Positions 40,096-49,517 are shown, counted from the first letter of the stretch. The stretch is 64,000 nucleotides of DNA from Asanoa ishikariensis (GCF_900107455.1 NZ_FNQB01000001.1:558001-622000), one strand, 5' to 3'. Translations and numbers: made by a program. The notes: generated from the letters alone by a model not told the origin.

Positions 40096-43000
40096 TCAGA
40101 ACGGGTGTGGGTCAAGCGTGCGGTGCAGGTACCGGAATTGGCGGAGGGCATCGACTGCCTGGTGATTCTCGCCCAGCAGGCCACTCAGACGGACGATCAC
40201 GTCTTTCAGCTCGGCATCGTGTCGTTTGCCCTCCATCTGGCGGCGGATGAGCAGGACATTCCCCTCGCTCCGCACCGTGTCCGGGTGATCGGGGCCGAGC
40301 TGGTCCTGCATCTCGTTCAGGCCCTTCTCGAACTGCGCGCGTGCACCGACCAGGTCGTCCTGGTCGGCGAGCATGATCGCCACGTTCACGCTGGCCGCTA
40401 GCGCGTACGGGTGGTCGGCGCCGAGAACCTGGGAGAACCCCTCGTTCGACTTCTCCGCGAGCGCACGGGCGGAAACCAGATCCTGGGCGGCGCGCGCCGT
40501 CGCGGCGCGGTTCGTGGCGCAGGCCAGGCGGTGCGGGTGGAGCTCGCCGAGGCCCAACCGTCCGTACGCGCGGTCGATCTCGTCCAACTCGGAACCCGCG
40601 CTCTCCACCTCGCCGACCGCGAGCAGGTTCACCGCGCGACTCAGCCGGGAGGCGAGAGTATCCGGGTTGTCCGGGCCCAGGAGATGGTTCAACTGCTCAT
40701 AGGCCTCCTCGAGCACCTCTGCTGCCTCGGCCGCCCGACCGGCGCTGCGCATCGAGACGGCGAGGTTGCTCCGGAAGATGTAGTACCGCGGAGTTCGCTC
40801 CCCGTGCACGATCCGCGCGCGCTCGCACAGATCTCCGAGTAGTTTGACGGATCCGTGGTAGTCGCCCGCCTCGCGCAGGTCCCGGCCTAGATTGGTGCCG
40901 GCCGTCAGCGTCGACGGGTGGTCTTCACCGAACATCGTGGACATCCGCTGGACCGCCGACTGGTCGTGCCGGCGTGCGGACCGGAAGTCGCCGACGAGCC
41001 GGAACGACGCGGCGAGGTTGTTCAGCGCGGACAGGGTGCGCGGGTGGTCCTCCCCGAAGACGTCCGCCCACGCGGCGTAGGTGACTTTGTCGCGGTCGAG
41101 GGCGTCCGCATACAGGCCGAGCGCGCGCAGGTCGGCGCCGAGGCTGCCGGCCGTCATCAGCGTGTGCGGGTGATTCGCGCCGAGCAAGTCGGTCTGTTCC
41201 GCCAGGATCTTCTCGTTCAGCGCGCGCGACTCGGTGAACTCCGACTCGTCCCGGAGGATGTTGCCCAGGTTGAACTGCAGGTGCAGGATCTGCCGGCGAA
41301 GCGACTCGCGCTCCTCGTCGGATTCCGCATGGTTCATCAGCTCACGCCACCGCCCGACGTTGCGTTCGGCGATGTCCCGCGCCGCCTTGATGCCGCCGGT
41401 CATCCAGACATACCGCACGCGGTCGATGAAGAGCCGGCGGACCGCCTCGTCCCGCGACTCGTGCGCCTCGGCGAGCTCGATGTGCGGCCAGATCATCTGG
41501 AACCGTGGCCACGTGGACGGGTTGTCCACGTCGTCGCGGGGCCGCGCGGCGGCCAGCACCGCATGCACTTCTCGCCTGGTCTCCTCGATCTCTTCTTCGG
41601 TCATACGCTGCTTCACCACGTACTGCAGCACCCGGTGGATGTGCACTCGGCGGTTGGCGACGTCGAGCTTGAGCAGGGCGAGCCGGCTGATCGTGTGGAC
41701 CAGTGACCATCGGTATGCCGTCTCGGTGACGGCCGGGTCGAAGGGGCGCAGGACCTCGGCCATCCGGTCGCCGTAGATCAACTCAAGGCTGATCTCCGGG
41801 GCAAGCAACGAGCAGAGCTGCAGCAACCGGTACGACCCGGCCGACGTCTCCCGGAGCCGGGACAGCGACAGGTCCCAGGTCTTCTCCACCGAAGGGTTGC
41901 CCGGACCGGCCAGCATGCTGTCCGGCCGCTCCTGGATGTCGCGCAGGTAGTCCTCGACCGGGGCGCCGGTCTCGGCCAGCCACGCGCCGGCCGCGGCGAC
42001 GGCGATCGGCAGGTCGCCGAGCAGCTCCGCGATCCGGTTGGCGTGCTCGAGCCGAATCAGGGGCACTCGTTGTTGAAGGTGCGCCACACTCTCGCCGCGC
42101 TGGAAGACGTCCATCTGGATGGTCTGCCGATAGTCGACCCACAGTGGGTTGCGCGAGGTGATGAGTACGTGGCCGCCCGGCCCGGACGGCAGGTACGGGG
42201 AGACGCTCTCGATGTCCTCCGCGTTGTCGAAGACCAGCAGCCAGCGGTCGACTTCGCCGCGCTCGAGCCGCTGCTTCAGCGCCTCCGCCTGATCCGGGAT
42301 CGTGCCCTCCTCGACCGTCCCGAGCCGCTTGGCCAGCGTGGACAGCTGCGTGTCGATGAAGGCCACCTCGTCGGCGTTGATCCACCAGACCAGGTCGTAC
42401 GCGTTGCGGAAGCGGTGGGCGTACTCCATGGCCACCTGGGTCTTACCGATGCCGCCCATGCCCTGCAAGGTGATCGACTGGTTCCCCTGCAAGACGGCGC
42501 TCGATCCCTGGCTCTGCAGCTGGCTGCGCAGCTCGAGGATGTCCGCCTCGCGACCGGTGAACAGCTTGTTGCGGATGGGCGCGTTGAAGACACCCGTCGC
42601 GTTGCCCGGGAACCGCACAACGATTCGGTCGGGATCGACCTCAGCCGTCGGACGCCGGACCAGCCTGAGCAGGCGGTCGATGGCCACCTCGGCCGACTGG
42701 TTCGCCAGGAACGCGGAGTCCTCAGCGGCATGACCGCGGAACGGTCGCACGTCGGCGATGTAGACCACGAGAGGCGGCCGGGGGTCGGGCCGTTCCTTGG
42801 AGACACGAGCGGCCTCGGCCTCGGAGTTGGCCGAAGAGACGAGGGTCAACTGGCGGACGTCCTGCTCGATCTCGTCGGCGGCGGCGCTGCCGCTCTCGAC
42901 GGTGCGGACGGTGATGTCGGCCGCCTGGAGGACTTCGGTCACCCACTCCGCCCAGAGGCGATCGACCGGAAGGTATCGAAGGACCACCTTCTCCTCCGGC

Positions 43001-43989
43001 CGAGACACCCGCCGGGCGAAGCGATCCAGGGTACGGGTGCGCAGACCCTCGTCCATCGGAGTGAACTCGGACACCGCCCCGTTGGTGATGTACCGGGTCA
43101 GGGCCACATATGACGCGAGCATCGTCGACGGCGCGACCGGCTGGTCGCCAAAGGTCGCCAGAGTCTCCTCGAACGCGTAGAACGCCTGGTAAGGAACCTC
43201 GACCGTCGCCCAGTACCGGTCTCGCCCGGGATCCGGCATTCCGGCCGGCAGGCCGCTGAAGCGTTGCCGGGCGAGCAGGCGGCCGGCGTCGACCCGCAGC
43301 TTCTCCGCCGAGTCGACGCGCATCGGCACCGGCAGCACCCGGATCGCGCGCGTGTTGCTCCGGCCGACGCCGGCGGCCACCCGGGCCGCGCCGTCGATGC
43401 CCTGCTCACTGAACGTGAAACAGTCGACCAGCACGTCCGGCAACTGTCTGGTGCAGATGCCCGCGACGTCGCTGACGCCGGTGCGGCTGTCGATGAGCGC
43501 GAAGTCGTAGTTCTTCTTCATGTCGGCGCGCAGCGCGTCGAAGAGCTTGCCGCCGCCCAGGTTCTCGTAGAACTCGTCCCAGTTGCGCTCGTAGACGCTC
43601 CGCTCGTAGCCGGGATCGTTCTGCCCGGCCGGCAGGAAATCGATGCTGCCGCCCCGCGGGAAGTGCTTCCAGTTGAGCGAGAATGCGAACTGGCTGACGC
43701 GCGCGAAATCGGCGTGCCAATTGTCCTTACGGTCCGCGTCCTGCCTGGTGGCCTGGTCGTACTGGTTGACCATCTCGACAACGCCGCCCGCGCCCGTCAG
43801 GTCGCTTGGGCGGATGAATGGGTGGAAGAAGCGGTGGAGGCCGGGTGACTCCAGGTCCCAGTCTGCGACCAACACCCGATAGCCGCTGGCCGCCAGGATC
43901 CATGCGACGTTGGCCAGGGCCATCGTGCGGCCGGTCCCACCCTTGTACGAGTAGAACGTGACAACGGTGCCGTCGCGGTTCTCAGCCAT
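40096..43989 (-). CDS. fxsT: FxsT: ParA-like NTPase + NB-ARC + TPR protein of FxSxx-COOH system
   Basis: 1297-residue multidomain protein. Residues 8-300 are a ParA/MinD-like NTPase with deviant Walker A K16-G-G-T-G-R-T22 and Y-D-F-A-L-I-D-S-R-T-G near 161-171. Residues ~334-445 form a degenerate TIR/effector-associated-like region. Residues ~475-800 form an NB-ARC/STAND ATPase with Walker A G510-M-G-G-I-G-K-T517, Walker B W-L-L-V-F-D-N-A-E near 583-591 and I-T-S-R-N near 610. The C-terminal ~450 residues are TPRs with the kinesin-light-chain pattern (G-x-D-H-P-x-T-L). It corresponds to the FxSxx-COOH system TPR protein. The ATG at 43989 has AGAGGAC upstream and overlaps fxsC by eight bases. 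It is probably a receptor or signal integrator for the peptide. Confidence 0.92.
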   Translation of the reverse strand: MAENRDGTVVTFYSYKGGTGRTMALANVAWILAASGYRVLVADWDLESPGLHRFFHPFIRPSDLTGAGGVVEMVNQYDQATRQDADRKDNWHADFARVSQFAFSLNWKHFPRGGSIDFLPAGQNDPGYERSVYERNWDEFYENLGGGKLFDALRADMKKNYDFALIDSRTGVSDVAGICTRQLPDVLVDCFTFSEQGIDGAARVAAGVGRSNTRAIRVLPVPMRVDSAEKLRVDAGRLLARQRFSGLPAGMPDPGRDRYWATVEVPYQAFYAFEETLATFGDQPVAPSTMLASYVALTRYITNGAVSEFTPMDEGLRTRTLDRFARRVSRPEEKVVLRYLPVDRLWAEWVTEVLQAADITVRTVESGSAAADEIEQDVRQLTLVSSANSEAEAARVSKERPDPRPPLVVYIADVRPFRGHAAEDSAFLANQSAEVAIDRLLRLVRRPTAEVDPDRIVVRFPGNATGVFNAPIRNKLFTGREADILELRSQLQSQGSSAVLQGNQSITLQGMGGIGKTQVAMEYAHRFRNAYDLVWWINADEVAFIDTQLSTLAKRLGTVEEGTIPDQAEALKQRLERGEVDRWLLVFDNAEDIESVSPYLPSGPGGHVLITSRNPLWVDYRQTIQMDVFQRGESVAHLQQRVPLIRLEHANRIAELLGDLPIAVAAAGAWLAETGAPVEDYLRDIQERPDSMLAGPGNPSVEKTWDLSLSRLRETSAGSYRLLQLCSLLAPEISLELIYGDRMAEVLRPFDPAVTETAYRWSLVHTISRLALLKLDVANRRVHIHRVLQYVVKQRMTEEEIEETRREVHAVLAAARPRDDVDNPSTWPRFQMIWPHIELAEAHESRDEAVRRLFIDRVRYVWMTGGIKAARDIAERNVGRWRELMNHAESDEERESLRRQILHLQFNLGNILRDESEFTESRALNEKILAEQTDLLGANHPHTLMTAGSLGADLRALGLYADALDRDKVTYAAWADVFGEDHPRTLSALNNLAASFRLVGDFRSARRHDQSAVQRMSTMFGEDHPSTLTAGTNLGRDLREAGDYHGSVKLLGDLCERARIVHGERTPRYYIFRSNLAVSMRSAGRAAEAAEVLEEAYEQLNHLLGPDNPDTLASRLSRAVNLLAVGEVESAGSELDEIDRAYGRLGLGELHPHRLACATNRAATARAAQDLVSARALAEKSNEGFSQVLGADHPYALAASVNVAIMLADQDDLVGARAQFEKGLNEMQDQLGPDHPDTVRSEGNVLLIRRQMEGKRHDAELKDVIVRLSGLLGENHQAVDALRQFRYLHRTLDPHPF

Positions 43990-45142
43990 CGATGTCCTCT
44001 TCATGGGCCGGACCATGGTCATCGGCGATCCTCGGCAGCCGTGGCAGGGCGCCCTTCGGCAGGAAGACCGGAGCAGTGCTCAGATATACCTTGCGGGTGT
44101 CGTCAACCACGGTAGGCATTCTTTTCCCGAGTTGATCAGCGTCGAGAATGCGCCGCACCTGACGCTGGGTGCCGCCCAGTTTATCGTTGACAATGCGACT
44201 GAGCTCGTGGGCCCGCTTGCGATAACGTGGATCTTCGCCGTCGGCCACAACGACCACCACGGCCCAATCGGGCAGCCGCGCGGCCACCGAGTCCAGCGTC
44301 GTTCGCCCTTGTGGAGACTCGGCGATCCGGGGATCGACGAGCACGAGCACCGCGCCCTCGGCCAGCGGTCCGAACTCGATCTGCGCGTCGGCCACGCGCG
44401 GCACCATGCCCAGGCGCTCGCCGTGAATGGCGGCCAGTTCGGCAGGGGGCAGTCGCAACCGGTTGCCGAACGGGCGCCAGCGCGACGGCGGATCGCTGGG
44501 CGCGAGCACCACCACGGTGAGTCGCATGCCGCTGAAGCTCGACTCCGGAACCTCCACATCGTCGATCACCACCGGCGTCGACGGACGCGGACCGGCCGCC
44601 CCGGCGATGTCCACGATCCGGCGGGCCAACCGGCGCAGGACCTCGCTGTACTGGCTCTCGTAGGCGGCCAGCCGACACAGTGCCCGGAGGCCGTTCGCCT
44701 TGTATTCCTTGATGCCGGCGCCCAGCGTCAGGGACGCGGCATGCTCCTCCTGGTGGTTCCAGGCCTCCCACGGCACCCAGAGCACCGGCAACAGGCGTAG
44801 AGCCTGCTCACGTCCACTTAGTTCGTGCAGGTAGGCGGCCCGTTCCCGGAGCGGCACGGACCTGATGAAGTAGCGCGGCGAGTACAAGGCCACGAAGACG
44901 TCCGCGCGCCTGAGCACCTCGCTCACGTCGGCCTTCCAGTTCTCGGACGGCCGACTCGTGTCGTCGAAGTATCCGACGTCCGCCGAGCGATCGTCCCCGA
45001 CGATGTCGCGGACCTCGTTGGACAAGCGGTGGAAAAGATCGCCCACCGTGTGGTCGCCGTCCTCCGGTGCGTCGGCTCCCAGCGGGGCCGACCGGGCATA
45101 GCTGAGGTAGAACGGGTACCGGTCCGGGCGAGACGGAGTCAC
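43982..45142 (-). CDS. fxsC: FxsC: TIR-like protein of FxSxx-COOH system
   Basis: 386-residue protein. The N-terminal ~165 residues are TIR-like (Y-P-F-Y-L-S-Y-A-R-S...V-G-Y-F-D-D...A-D-V-F-V-A-L-Y-S-P-R-Y-F). The C-terminal half is the FxsC-specific domain (M-R-L-T-V-V-V-L-A-P-S...W-R-P-F-G-N-R-L-R-L-P-P). TIR domains of bacterial immune systems often cleave NAD+; whether this one does is unknown, as the usual W-C-x-x-E is replaced by L-R-E-R-A-A-Y. GTG start overlapping the preceding stop (GTGA). Second gene of the operon. Confidence 0.88.
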   Translation of the reverse strand: MTPSRPDRYPFYLSYARSAPLGADAPEDGDHTVGDLFHRLSNEVRDIVGDDRSADVGYFDDTSRPSENWKADVSEVLRRADVFVALYSPRYFIRSVPLRERAAYLHELSGREQALRLLPVLWVPWEAWNHQEEHAASLTLGAGIKEYKANGLRALCRLAAYESQYSEVLRRLARRIVDIAGAAGPRPSTPVVIDDVEVPESSFSGMRLTVVVLAPSDPPSRWRPFGNRLRLPPAELAAIHGERLGMVPRVADAQIEFGPLAEGAVLVLVDPRIAESPQGRTTLDSVAARLPDWAVVVVVADGEDPRYRKRAHELSRIVNDKLGGTQRQVRRILDADQLGKRMPTVVDDTRKVYLSTAPVFLPKGALPRLPRIADDHGPAHEEDIDG

Positions 45143-45807
45143 ACGTCCTCCTCGAAGCTCGTCGGCAGTTCGGAGAGGGACGGCACGTCAGGCATGACCA
45201 CGCAGGACTGCCGGATGCGGTTCACGTGCATGGCGAGCTCCCAGACAATGGCGCGGTAGGCCTTGTCCTGGCCGGTCCGCATGAGACCCAGCAGGCCGTT
45301 GTTGCGGTATGCGGTCTCGTAGCCGGGATCCGGCAGGTTCGCCGGCACGAAGAGCCCGACGCGTTCCACCTTCGGCGGAAGTTTGACGGTGTGATCGAAG
45401 GGATGCCAGATCACCGGCACGATCGCAGTCTCCCCGGTGCGGGCCTTCGATGAGTTCGGCGAGACCTTGCGCCGTGCGAACGCGTGCCACTCACGTGCGC
45501 ACCACTTGCTGTCCCGCAACAAGGGGACAGACATCAGACAGATCAGCACTTGACACGTGCCGATCGCGGTTAGCAACTGCCGCTCCCAATCGGTGCCGAC
45601 GCTGTCGGCGCGGTCCAGGTAGCCGGGGTCATAGCCGAGCGGCGCGCCGATCAACTCACCGACGTCCTCGGTCAGATCCTGGAAGAACAGCCGGACCTCC
45701 GGCCCGCGTGGACGAGACGCCACAGTTGGATGGCCGGGTTCGTAGGGTCGCCGATAACTGACGAAGAACACGGGCGCGTCCGGCATCTCGGGAAGCGGTT
45801 CGCTCAT
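45139..45807 (-). CDS. TIR-domain protein, first gene of FxSxx-COOH locus
   Basis: 222-residue TIR-like protein: V-F-F-V-S-Y-R-R (strand A), V-R-L-F-F-Q-D-L, G-T-D-W-E-R-Q-L-L-T-A-I-G-T-C-Q-V-L-I-C-L-M-S-V-P-L-L-R-D-S-K-W-C-A-R-E-W. The S-K-W-C-A-R-E motif carries the Glu expected in NAD-cleaving TIR proteins, so this copy may be active, unlike the degenerate FxsC. The last four bases overlap fxsC (GTGA). The promoter should lie in the 128-bp gap upstream, where ATCAGGTGT (45854-45862) is inverted as ACACCTGAT (45938-45946). Confidence 0.85.
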   Translation of the reverse strand: MSEPLPEMPDAPVFFVSYRRPYEPGHPTVASRPRGPEVRLFFQDLTEDVGELIGAPLGYDPGYLDRADSVGTDWERQLLTAIGTCQVLICLMSVPLLRDSKWCAREWHAFARRKVSPNSSKARTGETAIVPVIWHPFDHTVKLPPKVERVGLFVPANLPDPGYETAYRNNGLLGLMRTGQDKAYRAIVWELAMHVNRIRQSCVVMPDVPSLSELPTSFEEDV

Positions 45808-45935
45808 GCACGCTCTCCCACAATCACGTCACCGGAGGGCGCCTGAAATTAACATCAGGTGTTCATATGACTACACCGGGCCAAGGTAGGTCAACCGTCT
45901 GTTCCGACAATGACCACTGCGGACACTGGTATTGA

Positions 45936-46862
45936 CTACACCTGATCCGAGTGGTATCGACCAGCCGGTTCCAAGATCCGTTCGGGCGCGCCAGCGAGCC
46001 AGCCGAGGACGGTGGGAAGCTCTTCCATCGCTCCGAAGTGCGCGGTGTCCCGTTGAATTCGGACTTCCGCGTTGTCGATCTGCTCGGCCAGCCAGAGGGT
46101 GTGCTCGACCGGCGAGAAGTTGTCCCGCTCGCCGTGCCACAGCAGGGTCGGCTGCAGGATCTTCCTGGGATCGAAGCCCCAGTCGCGCCGCAATGCCAGC
46201 ACATCGTCGATCCACCCGTACGGGCCGGTGCGCATCGCCTCGCGATAGGTGTCGGTCAGCAGGCCGCGCATCGCGGAGCTCTGGACCGCCGTCTTGTCAG
46301 GCGCCGTCATCTGACCGCGCAGACCGTCCAACATGCTGGTCGGGTTGCGGCGAGCGCGGTCGGCCTGCAGCCGCAGACTCTCAATGAGCTTGGGCTCGTC
46401 CTGGTCGGCGGTCGTGTATGCACGCACATTGGCGTCGGTCATGCCGCTGAACCAGTCGAGGCCGGGTGCGTCGTGCGGCGCCAGGCAGACCAACGCGGCC
46501 ACCCGGTCGACCCGATCCTCGAGAATGGCCGCAGTGGCCAGCGCATGAGGGCCGCCACCGCTGCGACCCACCACACTGAAGCGCTCGACGCCGAGACGGT
46601 CGGCGATCCGCTCGACATCCCGAGCAGCGTCCGCGACAAAGCGACCGATGTGCCTGCTCGATTCGCCATAACCCGGCCGGTCATAGCACACGAGCCGGAC
46701 ACCGAGCTGATGCAGGAAGCTGGGCCGCAGCTTGGGGCCGAGTCGGCTGCCGGGTGTGCCGTGCATGAGAAAGACCGTCACACCGGTCTCGGCGCCGGAG
46801 ATCTCGACGCTGACCTCACGGCCGTCGCGAGTCGGTATCCGGGTGGCAGGCGATGGAATCAC
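45936..46862 (-). CDS. alpha/beta hydrolase
   Basis: 308-residue hydrolase of the proline-iminopeptidase/epoxide-hydrolase-like type. The oxyanion loop is H-G-T-P-G-S-R, the nucleophile is S101 in V-G-R-S-G-G-G-P-H, and the acid and His fall in H-G-E-R-D-N-F-S-P and D-T-A-H-F-G-A. The segment C-Y-D-R-P-G-Y-G-E-S-S is typical of the family. No signal peptide. GTG start with GGAGGG upstream. It lies on the same strand as the FxSxx-COOH operon and 128 bases before it, but nothing shows that it belongs to that system. Confidence 0.88.
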   Translation of the reverse strand: MIPSPATRIPTRDGREVSVEISGAETGVTVFLMHGTPGSRLGPKLRPSFLHQLGVRLVCYDRPGYGESSRHIGRFVADAARDVERIADRLGVERFSVVGRSGGGPHALATAAILEDRVDRVAALVCLAPHDAPGLDWFSGMTDANVRAYTTADQDEPKLIESLRLQADRARRNPTSMLDGLRGQMTAPDKTAVQSSAMRGLLTDTYREAMRTGPYGWIDDVLALRRDWGFDPRKILQPTLLWHGERDNFSPVEHTLWLAEQIDNAEVRIQRDTAHFGAMEELPTVLGWLAGAPERILEPAGRYHSDQV

Positions 46863-47511
46863 TCATGCCCTCCGTCAACGTCGCGGTTGAACATCCAATG
46901 ACATCTACGTCGGCCCATGGACGTCGGTTCATGGTGCCACGCCGTCCGACAGCGTGCCACAATCATCGTGGCACCTGTGACCGGCGCGGTGTTCACAAAC
47001 AGACAATTTTCCTTATGTTTGGTTAAAGCCCTCTGCGCTAAACGGCGGAGACGCTCCTGCGGACATGGGCAGACCGGCGGCGACCTCCCCGCGACCTTAG
47101 GGAGAAACGCCACAGTAGGGCCGAGGATTACGCTTTGCGTCCGGCCAGACACCTGACCAAGACTCGACAGTTCTTGGTGCCATTCGGATACGAACGGCGT
47201 GCGAGCGCTCCGATCATGCGAGCCGCGCGCACCCGATCGGTCCACGTGCGGGAGCGGCGACGAGCCGGCCGACCGTCACCCGCCGCGGTGCAGCCGACGA
47301 CCGTCATGCTGAAGGCGCGCTCGGCGTACCCGATCTTGATCGAGTCCCGTACGGCAGCAATGTGGTCGGTTGGCGCCGCCGGAGCGGTCCGCCACCGTGG
47401 CCCCGGCGCTTCGTCAGATGCCGGCTCGCTTGATCGGCTGACCGCTTTGGGAACGCTGATTCGCTGATAGCGATTGTTGGGCGGCGTTGTCAGCCCAAAT
47501 ACAACGTATTG
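46863..47511. other. 649-bp non-coding region with clustered short repeats
   Basis: The part next to the hydrolase carries a 14-bp tandem repeat, ACGTCGGCCCATGG/ACGTCGGTTCATGG (46907-46934). Two direct GTGCCAC copies exactly 20 bp apart (46934, 46954) follow, then an inverted GTGGCAC (46968-46974). These look like regulatory sites of the hydrolase promoter. Further right, an A/T-rich patch near 47000 and then ordinary GC-rich sequence show no frame I can support as a gene. Confidence 0.5.
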
Positions 47512-47584
47512 TGGGCCGCCAGGGACTCGAACCCTGAACCTATGGATTAAAAGTCCACTGCTCTGCCGGTTGAGCTAGCAGCCC
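47512..47584 (-). tRNA. tRNA-Lys (anticodon TTT)
   Basis: 73-base cloverleaf. The acceptor stem is GGGCTGC/GCGGCCC with one G-T pair and discriminator A. The D-loop has A-G-C-T-C-A-A-C-C-G-G-C-A-G-A-G, and the anticodon loop is CTTTTAA with anticodon TTT. The T-arm contains GGTTCGAGTCC. CCA is not encoded (CAC follows). Confidence 0.96.
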
Positions 47585-47942
47585 GCGGTCGTCAGGGTAC
47601 CTGACCTGCGGGGAAACGTGGAGCCGGTTACCGGGTTCGGGCCCGCTTCGGCAGGTCAGCCGACACTCGAGCAGCCATGGTGCCGTTGGCCGGGCAGGTC
47701 GAGGCGGCTGCGTGGGCTCCGAGTGCGGCGCACGGAGGGCGCTGGCCGGTTGGTGTGGGCCAGACCACGTCCCACGACCGCCAGCCGCGCGCCCGCCGAC
47801 CACGACCCGCCCCGCCCCACCTTGGAGGCGGCCGCAATTGCGTTTCGCAATTAACCCGGTTGCCAAATTGAATCCGCCGCCGCTCACCTGGATAAACGGA
47901 AAAGCAGTCTCGTATCGTGCGGTGTCACGGCGCGACGGCGGT
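47585..47942. other. 358-bp gap between tRNA-Lys and MFS gene
   Basis: No gene seen. A perfect A/T-rich hairpin, AATTGCG-TTT-CGCAATT (47836-47852), lies about 90 bases beyond the stop of the MFS gene. It could be its terminator, though it lacks a T tract. The promoter of the tRNA gene should be in the left part. Confidence 0.4.
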
Positions 47943-49442
47943 CTACTGCGAGATCTCGAATTCCGCTGGGCCGGCCGGCTGTTCCGGCGTGCGGGCGTTG
48001 CGGCGGAAGCGGGCCAGCAGCGGCGGGCTGTACCAAGCGGTCTCGCCGCCGAACCAGTTCGCCAGCGACGGGGTCGGTGGCTTCACCCGGCCCAGCCAGT
48101 AGAGCGCGATGCCGGTAAGCGCACCGGCGCCAGACAACCCCAGGCAGATCCACAGGGCGGTGCGGACGCCGTCCTCCGTGTTGCTCATGACTGTCGTCGC
48201 GATGTAGACCAGGATCGGCGCGATCATGAATGCGGCCACTGCTCGCAGCAGCTCGACGATCGCGAACACCCGTTGCAGTGCGGCGTTGCGGAGCGAGAAG
48301 CCGGCGATGAACAGCGCCGGCGCTACCGAGGCGCCCACGCCGACGCCGATCAGGCCCGTGCCCACCAGCGTGATGATGGTGCTGGGTGGGAGGGTGCTGG
48401 CGATCAGCGCGATGCCGGCGCTGAGGCAGATCAGGCCCGTCAGGGCAAAGTAGTGCAGGCCCTTGGTGGTGAACAGGATGGCGAACAGGATCGTGGTGAT
48501 CACCGCACCGCCGAACTCGGGTAGGTAGAGCAGACCCAGCTTGAGCGGCGAGTAGCGCTCGGCCAGGATGAGGCCCGACAGCGTGATCGCGGAGATGGAC
48601 GCCGCCGCGGCCGACATGGCCGCCACGATGCCGGCCACCGGCATGGTGCTCGTGAGGGGCCGGACGATCAGCAACGGTCGTTTGGAGAAGTACTGGTTGA
48701 CGAGGAGCACGAAGATCACCAGTACGCCCGCGGTCAACGGCGCCAGTGCGGCGGCGTTGAGCTCTCTGTGGGTCAGCAACTGCGTGGCGCCGAAGAAGGC
48801 GGCGATGCAGCCGGTGGCCGCCAGCGCCACGGGCAGCGGCGAGCGCGTCGCGGTCGGGTCGGCCGCCGGCACGTCCTGGTAGGTCAACACGATCAGCACC
48901 AGCGCCAGGATGGCGATGCCCGCGATCACCCAGAACAGCGGCCGCCAGCCGTTGGCGTCGGCCTGGATGCCGCCGATCAGCGGGCCCAGCGCGACCGCGC
49001 CGAAGATGCCCATGTTGAGCACGACGGCCGTGTAGCGGATTTTGGACGGTGGGAAGCCGGTGACCAGCGGGGGCACGGCCGCGATCAGCAACAGGCTCGT
49101 GCACAGGCCCTGCAGGACGTGCCCGGAGATGAACATGACAGTCCCGACCGCCGCTGCGGCGAGGACGGAACCGACCACGAGCAGCACACCGTAGATGATC
49201 AGCATGCGGCGTTGTGGCAAGTGTTGGGCGAGCTGCACGGACAGCACGGTGCCGAGCGCGTACCCCGCGTTGGCGAGGCCCTGCGCCAGGTTCGTCTCGT
49301 ACGTGCTCATGCCGAGGTCGGCGCCGATGATCCCCGTGAGCGGTTGCAGAGCGGCCGACAGCACGAGGTACGGGATCAGGGCGGCGATGACCATCGTCGC
49401 CACCGCGGGATAGTGGCCTGACAGCGGACCGTGCCATTTCAT
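47943..49442 (-). CDS. MFS transporter, DHA2-like drug/metabolite efflux
   Basis: 499-residue proton-driven exporter with about 14 hydrophobic segments, the DHA2 layout. Features include G-Y-A-L-G-T-V-L-S-V-Q-L-A near helix 2, a G-P-L-I-G-G motif-C-like segment (G-A-V-A-L-G-P-L-I-G-G), and a cytoplasmic C-terminal tail. Substrate unknown. I use ATG 49442 with GAGAGG eight bases upstream; a TTG at 49466 would add eight residues. Single gene, divergent from nothing nearby. Confidence 0.9.
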   Translation of the reverse strand: MKWHGPLSGHYPAVATMVIAALIPYLVLSAALQPLTGIIGADLGMSTYETNLAQGLANAGYALGTVLSVQLAQHLPQRRMLIIYGVLLVVGSVLAAAAVGTVMFISGHVLQGLCTSLLLIAAVPPLVTGFPPSKIRYTAVVLNMGIFGAVALGPLIGGIQADANGWRPLFWVIAGIAILALVLIVLTYQDVPAADPTATRSPLPVALAATGCIAAFFGATQLLTHRELNAAALAPLTAGVLVIFVLLVNQYFSKRPLLIVRPLTSTMPVAGIVAAMSAAAASISAITLSGLILAERYSPLKLGLLYLPEFGGAVITTILFAILFTTKGLHYFALTGLICLSAGIALIASTLPPSTIITLVGTGLIGVGVGASVAPALFIAGFSLRNAALQRVFAIVELLRAVAAFMIAPILVYIATTVMSNTEDGVRTALWICLGLSGAGALTGIALYWLGRVKPPTPSLANWFGGETAWYSPPLLARFRRNARTPEQPAGPAEFEISQ

Positions 49443-49517
49443 GCCGCAGGCCTCTCCCGTGAACAAAGGGGAGTCGAGTGGCGAGAGCCGACACCCGACT
49501 CAGGCGTCACCATCAAG

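Noticed and set aside
42043-43113. Open frame opposite fxsT
   Set aside because: It lies fully inside the NB-ARC/ParA coding region and has no motif of its own.
47512-47584. tRNA-Lys as attachment site of an island carrying the FxSxx-COOH locus
   Set aside because: I found no second copy of the tRNA 3' end and no integrase gene in the window.
47836-47852. A/T-rich palindrome as recombination core or strong terminator
   Set aside because: Single copy, no T tract and no mobile gene next to it; kept only as a note in the gap description.
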